This document shows, one piece after another, positions 41,312 through 45,460 of a DNA stretch of 45,460 nucleotides; position 1 is the stretch's first letter, and each line of letters opens with the position of its first letter. Below the pieces are notes generated by a model that ran no database searches, was not told the origin of the DNA, and worked only from the letters and a program-made list of their open reading frames with translations. Location: NCBI GenBank assembly GCA_001314805.1, contig LJSY01000031.1:1-45460 (forward strand), read 5' to 3'. The DNA is from Rhodobacteraceae bacterium HLUCCO18 (GTDB lineage: Bacteria; Pseudomonadota; Alphaproteobacteria; Rhodobacterales; Rhodobacteraceae). The translations under genes and the position numbers were made by a program.

Positions 41312-41329
41312 TTTGCAACCGGTTGCAAA
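41312..41329. promoter_or_regulatory. LacI-family operator, 18-bp perfect palindrome
   Basis: TTTGCAACCGGTTGCAAA is a perfect inverted repeat with the central CG and TTGCAA arms typical of LacI-family sites. It sits midway between the divergent binding-protein operon (start 85 bp away) and the LacI gene (82 bp away), so it probably serves both. Confidence 0.8.
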
Positions 41330-41410
41330 TCGGCATGGCGCAAGGCACGATGGCCTTGGCCGCGCGATGGGTTAGGATGGGCCGAGAGTTACAGGTTCAG
41401 ACGCAGTACG

Positions 41411-42415
41411 ATGGCGATCACACTGAAAGACGTTGCCGAACGCGCCGGGGTGTCACGCTCGGCGGTGTCGCGCACCTTCACGCTGGGGGCCTCGGTCTCG
41501 GGCAAGACCCGCGCCAAGGTGGAAAAGGCCGCGCTGGAACTGGGCTACAGCCCCAACGCGCTGGCCTCCTCGCTGACGACCGGGCGCACCAAGCTCATCG
41601 GTCTGGTGTCCAACAACTTCCACAACCCGCTGTTCCTGGAGGTGTTCGACCTCTTCACCCGGGGCCTGCAGGATCGGGGCCTGCGCCCGCTTCTGGTCAA
41701 TCTCAGCGACGAGACCGATCCCGCGAATTCTGTGCACATGCTCCGGCAATATTCGGTCGACGGGGTGATCGTCGCCTCCTCGACCCTGCCACCGAGCTTT
41801 GCCGAGGCCTTCCGAAACGCGGGCGTGCCCGTCGTTCATTCCTTCGGGCGCTACACGACCGCGCCTTACGTGCATGTCGTGGGCATCGACAACATCGCCT
41901 GCGGGCGCATGGCCGCCGAGGCGCTGGTCGCCCGGGGCTACAGCCGCGTGGCGTTTCTCGGCGGGCCGGAAAAGGCCACCTCCACGCAGGACCGGGCGCT
42001 GGGCTTTTTCAGCGCGCTGGCCGAACACCCCGAGGTCACGGCCACCGTCAGCTACGCCAGCGCCTATTCCTTCGATGCAGGCCGGGTCGAGATGACCAAG
42101 CTGCTGATGCAGGGCCCGGCCGAGGCCTATTTCTGCGGCGACGACGTGCTGTCCATCGGCGCGCTCAGCGCGGTGCAGGAGGCGGGCCTGAGCGTGCCCG
42201 GCGATATCGGCCTCATCGGGCTGAACGACATGGAGATGGCGGGCTGGCAGAACATCGACCTGACCACCATCCGCCAGCCCATCGCCGAGATCATCGAGGC
42301 CTCGATCGACCTTGTGGTGAGCACGATCGAGGCGCCGAACCGCTATCCCGAAACGCGGCTCTTTCCCTGCCGCGTGATCGAGCGGAGGACACTGCGCCCC
42401 CGTGACCCGGCGTGA
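41411..42415 (+). CDS. LacI-family transcriptional regulator of the iol-type transport operon
   Basis: 334 aa. The N-terminal HTH reads ITLKDVAERAGVSRSAVSRTF, with hinge helix NALASSL, and a PBP-like effector domain follows (LIGLVSNNFHNPLFLEVF, DGVIVASST, VVGIDNIACGRMAAEAL, VPGDIGLIGLNDMEM). All features of a functional repressor are present. The ATG lacks a clear SD. It is divergent from the binding protein gene over the 18-bp palindrome and convergent, with a 1-bp gap, on the Gfo/Idh gene. Effector presumably the imported cyclitol or its oxidation product. Confidence 0.93.
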   Translation: MAITLKDVAERAGVSRSAVSRTFTLGASVSGKTRAKVEKAALELGYSPNALASSLTTGRTKLIGLVSNNFHNPLFLEVFDLFTRGLQDRGLRPLLVNLSDETDPANSVHMLRQYSVDGVIVASSTLPPSFAEAFRNAGVPVVHSFGRYTTAPYVHVVGIDNIACGRMAAEALVARGYSRVAFLGGPEKATSTQDRALGFFSALAEHPEVTATVSYASAYSFDAGRVEMTKLLMQGPAEAYFCGDDVLSIGALSAVQEAGLSVPGDIGLIGLNDMEMAGWQNIDLTTIRQPIAEIIEASIDLVVSTIEAPNRYPETRLFPCRVIERRTLRPRDPA

Positions 42416-42416
42416 T

Positions 42417-43550
42417 CTAGCGGAACATCGGCGGGCGCGCGTCGGTCCATGCGCCATCGGCCTTGGCCGAGGCGACAGCGGCATAGACCGCCGCCATCGA
42501 CCGCACGCCATCCTCCGCCGTGGGCAGACCGTCCCGTGCCTCCCCCCGGATCGCGGCGGCGAGGTCGACGTAGATGTTGGCGACCGCCAGCGGAAAGCCC
42601 TCGGGATGCGCGATGGCCACCCGGCTCAGCCGCGCGGCCTCGTCCGACAGCCCCGCCTCGCCCTTTTCCATGATCTGCGTGCGCCCGCCCACGGGCGTGT
42701 AGAACACCTGGTTCGGCTGTTCCGAGGCCCAGCGCAGCCCGCCGGTTTCCCCGAAGACCTGGATGTCGAACCCGTGCTGCCGGCCGATGGCCACCGATGA
42801 TGTCCAGAGCCTTCCAACCGTTCCGCCCGACATGCGGAAATTCACCATCGCATCGTCTTCCAGAACGCGGGAGGGGATCGTCGAGGCGAAGTCGGCCGAG
42901 ACCCTGTCCACCTGATCCCCGGCGATGAAACTGGCCATGTGCAGCGCGTGGATGCCGCAATCGGCGAACTGGCCCGAGACACCCGCCATGGTCGGATCGT
43001 AGCGCCAGCGCACGCGCGGATTGTCCGCGTCCGTGGCGTCGCCGTGGTGGCCGTGGCTGAAATTCGTGACGATCAGTCGGATCTTTCCCAGCGCGCCCGT
43101 GCGCACCATCTGCCGCATCTCGCGGACCATCGGATAGGCCGAGTAGCAATAGTTCACCGCGCAGATCTTGCCGCTTTCGAGGGCGACGCGCACGATCTCC
43201 TCGCCTTCCTCGACGGTCATGGTCATCGGCTTTTCGCACAGCACGTTGAAGCCCGCCTCGAGGAAGGCCTTGGTGATCTCGAAATGGGTGGAGTTGGGCG
43301 TGGCCACGGTCACGAGGTCGACGCGATCCTCTCGGCCCCGCTCCCCCTCCAGCATCTCGCGCCAGTCGCCATAGGCCCGGTCGGGGGCCACGCCGAGACG
43401 TTCGGCATAGGCCCGACCCTTGTCCGCGTCCACGTCAAGCGCCCCGGCGGCCAGCACGAAATTCCCGTCCGCCTGCGCGCCCAGCCGGTGCGCCGGGCCG
43501 ATCTGGCTGCCTTCGCCGCCGCCGACCATTCCCCAGTTCAGTCGTGCCAT
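42417..43550 (-). CDS. Gfo/Idh/MocA-family oxidoreductase (inositol-dehydrogenase-like)
   Basis: 377-aa NAD(P)-dependent dehydrogenase. The N-terminal Rossmann domain has LNWGMVGGGEGSQIG, then VTVATPNSTHFEIT; the catalytic Lys is in NVLCEKPMT. The C-terminal domain has DCGIHALHMASF. ATG 43550 is the start matching the glycine-rich motif position; the frame extends upstream through the IolE-like gene only by chance. It lies 10 bp after the IolE-like stop. It would oxidise an inositol, or a derivative at one hydroxyl, to an inosose in this context. Confidence 0.92.
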   Translation of the reverse strand: MARLNWGMVGGGEGSQIGPAHRLGAQADGNFVLAAGALDVDADKGRAYAERLGVAPDRAYGDWREMLEGERGREDRVDLVTVATPNSTHFEITKAFLEAGFNVLCEKPMTMTVEEGEEIVRVALESGKICAVNYCYSAYPMVREMRQMVRTGALGKIRLIVTNFSHGHHGDATDADNPRVRWRYDPTMAGVSGQFADCGIHALHMASFIAGDQVDRVSADFASTIPSRVLEDDAMVNFRMSGGTVGRLWTSSVAIGRQHGFDIQVFGETGGLRWASEQPNQVFYTPVGGRTQIMEKGEAGLSDEAARLSRVAIAHPEGFPLAVANIYVDLAAAIRGEARDGLPTAEDGVRSMAAVYAAVASAKADGAWTDARPPMFR

Positions 43551-43560
43551 GGCCTGCCCC

Positions 43561-44451
43561 TCAGAAGCCGATGGAGTGCAGATAGGCGCGGTTGGCGCGC
43601 GCATCGTCGATGGGCGAGACGTCGAGCGTCGGGTCGCAATCCTGCTCGACCGTGCACCAGCCCTCGAACCCGGCATCGAGCAGGATTTGCCGGACGGCGG
43701 GGAAATCCACGTCGCCCTGCCCAAGATTGCAGAAGATACCCTGTCCGCAGGCCTCGTAGAAGCCGGTGCCATTGGCGATGACGTCGGCCTTCACCTTCGG
43801 GTCGATGTCCTTGAAATGCATGTAGGAAATCCGCCCCATATGCCGCTTCATGAAGGCCACGGGGTCGAAGCCCGCGTAGGAATGGTGGCCGGTATCGAAG
43901 CAGATCTTCAGGATCTCCTCGGGCACCTCTTCAAGCAGGCGCTCCAGCTCCGGCTCGAAATCCATGAAGCCTGCCGCATGGGCGTGGATGCCGACGGTCA
44001 GGCCGTACTCCTCCGCGCCCATCTTTGCCACATGGGCGATGCGGTCGCGGAAGGCCGCCCATTCCTCGGGGCCCATCTGCTCGGCATCGTCGGGGCGTCC
44101 GGCGGTGGGCGCGCGGCGGGGCGAGATCGAGTCGATCAGCACCAGATGCCGCGCGCCATGGGCGCACAGCGCCTTGCAGGTGCGCACCGCACCGTCCAGC
44201 ACATCCTCCCACTGTTCGGGATCGTGAAAGGCGCGGAACACCACGCCGCCGATCAGCTCGAGCCCGTGCTCGTCCAGCGCCTCCGACAGGATCGCGGGAT
44301 CCTCGGGCATGAAGCCCACGGGCCCCAGCTCGATGCCGGTATAGCCCGCCTCGGCGCAGTCCTTGAGGACCGAGCGCCATTGCGGATTGCGCGGGTCGTC
44401 CGCGAATTCCACACCCCATGAACAGGGCGCATTGCCGATTTGAATTGTCAT
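43561..44451 (-). CDS. Inosose dehydratase-like sugar phosphate isomerase/epimerase (IolE family)
   Basis: 296-aa TIM-barrel metalloenzyme. It starts with MTIQIGNAPCSWGVEF, diagnostic of IolE/inosose dehydratase-type proteins, and continues with GYTGIELGPVGFMPED, KICFDTGHHSYAG (metal-binding D and H), MHFKDIDP and WCTVEQDCDP (metal Glu). IolE dehydrates 2-keto-myo-inositol. Divergence elsewhere means that a related isomerase or epimerase role is possible, so no symbol is given. It sits 13 bp after the next Gfo/Idh gene, in the same operon. Confidence 0.88.
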   Translation of the reverse strand: MTIQIGNAPCSWGVEFADDPRNPQWRSVLKDCAEAGYTGIELGPVGFMPEDPAILSEALDEHGLELIGGVVFRAFHDPEQWEDVLDGAVRTCKALCAHGARHLVLIDSISPRRAPTAGRPDDAEQMGPEEWAAFRDRIAHVAKMGAEEYGLTVGIHAHAAGFMDFEPELERLLEEVPEEILKICFDTGHHSYAGFDPVAFMKRHMGRISYMHFKDIDPKVKADVIANGTGFYEACGQGIFCNLGQGDVDFPAVRQILLDAGFEGWCTVEQDCDPTLDVSPIDDARANRAYLHSIGF

Positions 44452-44464
44452 GAACGGGTCCCTT

Positions 44465-45460
44465 TCAGTCGTGCGGGACAGGCTGCCATGCGCCTGTGTC
44501 GTTGGACAGGAATGCGGTTTCGATCACCTGCGCCACGGCGAGGCCCTCGTGGAAGCTGGGCCATGCCGGAACATCCGTGGCGATGGCCTGAAGGAAGTCG
44601 CGCGCCTCTATGATGATCTGGTCCTGGTAACCGGTGCCATGCCCCGGCCCCTGACAGAAGGCAAGGTAGTCCGGATGCGCCGGTCCCGTCAGGATGCGCG
44701 TGAAGCCGCGCGTCGCCTCCGGCCCCTCGGCCCGGTAGAGTTGGACGGCGTTCTGATCTTCCTGATCGAAGCGGATCGCGCCTTTCGTGCCGTGGATCTC
44801 GTAGGCATAGCCCATCTTGCGGCCCGTGGCGGCGCGGCTGAAATAGAGATGCCCCATGGTGCCCGAGGCGAAGCGCACCATCATCTGCGCGTGGTCGTCA
44901 TTGTCGACCGCGGCCGGGCCGTCCGGGCCGGGGCGCGTCGGATGCAGCGTCTCGATCCGCGCCGAAAGCTCCGCGATGGGGCCCATGATGGCGCGCGCGC
45001 AGTTGATCATGTGCGGCGCCAGATCGCCCATCGTGCCGTTCGGCCGCCCGCTGGTGCGCCAGTTCGCGGGCGTTTCGGGATCGGCCAGGAAATCCTCGGT
45101 GTGTTCGCCGCGAAACCACGTGACCTCGCCGATGGCGCCCTCGGCGACCAGGCGGCGGACGAATTGCGTGGCGGGCGTGCGGACATAGTTGAAGCCGATC
45201 ATGTGCACGACCCCCGCGGCTTCGGCGGCGGCGGTGAGCGCGCGCGCGTCCTCCAGCGAGGCGCCCAGCGGCTTTTCGCAGAACACGGGTTTGCCGCGTG
45301 CAAAGGCCGCTTCGGCGATGGCGCGGTGGGTGTGCTGGGGCGAGGCGATGACGACGGCCTCGACCTCGGGATCGGCGACGAGGTCCTGCCAGTCCGAGGT
45401 GGCGCGCGCGAAGCCATAGGCCTTGCGGTAGCCCTCGGCCGAGGCGGGGCTCGAGGCGCA
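44465..45460 (-). CDS. Gfo/Idh/MocA-family oxidoreductase, N-terminus cut by the window edge
   Basis: The reading frame is open to the last base of the window. 331 codons are visible, starting in the Rossmann domain before VVIASPQHTHRA. The nucleotide-binding GxGxxG motif is outside. CEKPLGASLEDA carries the catalytic Lys, DLAPHMINCARAIMGP is the conserved His-containing helix, and YEIHGTKGAIRFDQEDQN fits the C-terminal sheet domain. First visible gene of the operon leading to the IolE-like and second dehydrogenase genes. Two dissimilar dehydrogenases in one operon suggest oxidation of two stereochemically different hydroxyls or substrates. Confidence 0.9.
   Translation of the reverse strand, partial: CASSPASAEGYRKAYGFARATSDWQDLVADPEVEAVVIASPQHTHRAIAEAAFARGKPVFCEKPLGASLEDARALTAAAEAAGVVHMIGFNYVRTPATQFVRRLVAEGAIGEVTWFRGEHTEDFLADPETPANWRTSGRPNGTMGDLAPHMINCARAIMGPIAELSARIETLHPTRPGPDGPAAVDNDDHAQMMVRFASGTMGHLYFSRAATGRKMGYAYEIHGTKGAIRFDQEDQNAVQLYRAEGPEATRGFTRILTGPAHPDYLAFCQGPGHGTGYQDQIIIEARDFLQAIATDVPAWPSFHEGLAVAQVIETAFLSNDTGAWQPVPHD

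Noticed and set aside
1-45460. CRISPR arrays, prophage, complete insertion sequence or rRNA operon
   Set aside because: No regularly spaced repeats, phage structural or integrase genes, paired IS ends or rRNA sequence were seen.

Overview
The window is a GC-rich, densely coded chromosomal segment. Protein families and motifs point to an alphaproteobacterium of the Rhodobacterales (roseobacter/Paracoccaceae type): several tripartite tricarboxylate transporter (TTT) genes, FnrL-like boxes, a PpaA/AerR-like cobalamin-binding regulator, a phasin, a roseobacter-style small conserved protein, and an inositol-type catabolic cluster. There are no rRNA or convincing tRNA genes, no CRISPR array and no complete mobile element. 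Family calls come from reading motifs; no database search was run.

Layout. (1) 1-2.7 kb: a TPP-dependent enzyme and a TctC-type binding protein. (2) 2.7-6.9 kb: a DEAD-box helicase flanked by debris, namely a glutathione S-transferase tail, a broken IS256-family transposase and the C-terminal piece of a CoxL-like molybdoenzyme. (3) 6.9-9.6 kb: a MocD-like desaturase/oxygenase and MocE-like Rieske ferredoxin, divergent from a LacI regulator across an AT-rich spacer full of inverted repeats. (4) 10-16.9 kb: a seven-gene co-directional cassette (GT-C-like membrane protein, GtrA, GT2, flippase-like membrane protein, APH-like kinase, HAD phosphatase, nucleotidyltransferase) that looks like a self-contained route to make and transfer an unusual glycan or alditol unit. 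(5) 16.9-24.6 kb: a GntR/FadR regulator with a TauE/SafE exporter, divergent from an operon of alpha/beta hydrolase, TctC, TctB, TctA, FAH-family hydrolase and a second TauE/SafE. ACCAAT/ATTGGT palindromes lie in both promoter regions and look like the GntR operators.

(6) 24.6-36.2 kb: mixed genes: a truncated FMN-reductase relic, an unrecognised protein, a BLUF photosensor, an AbrB-type permease, RsgA, a small conserved protein, a ZIP metal transporter, an EEP-family phosphohydrolase, a phasin, a universal stress protein, a cobalamin-binding regulator, a YdhR-like protein, DoxX, an alpha/beta hydrolase and a site-2 protease with CBS domains. One strong and two further FNR-type boxes lie in the 28.8-32.3 kb part. 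(7) 36.3-45.5 kb: an inositol-type catabolic locus: ABC importer (binding protein, permease, ATPase), PhyH-family dioxygenase and IolB in one operon, divergent from a LacI regulator over an 18-bp palindrome. LacI converges on Gfo/Idh dehydrogenase, IolE-like and second Gfo/Idh genes; the last is cut by the window edge.

How it fits together. Two LacI-controlled modules (MocDE-like oxygenase; iol-type importer plus dioxygenase) would suit use of modified inositols such as O-methyl-inositols or rhizopine-like compounds, but this is inference. The 10-17 kb cassette is the best candidate for an undescribed system: a polyprenyl-linked glycosylation module combined with its own kinase-phosphatase-nucleotidyltransferase supply trio.
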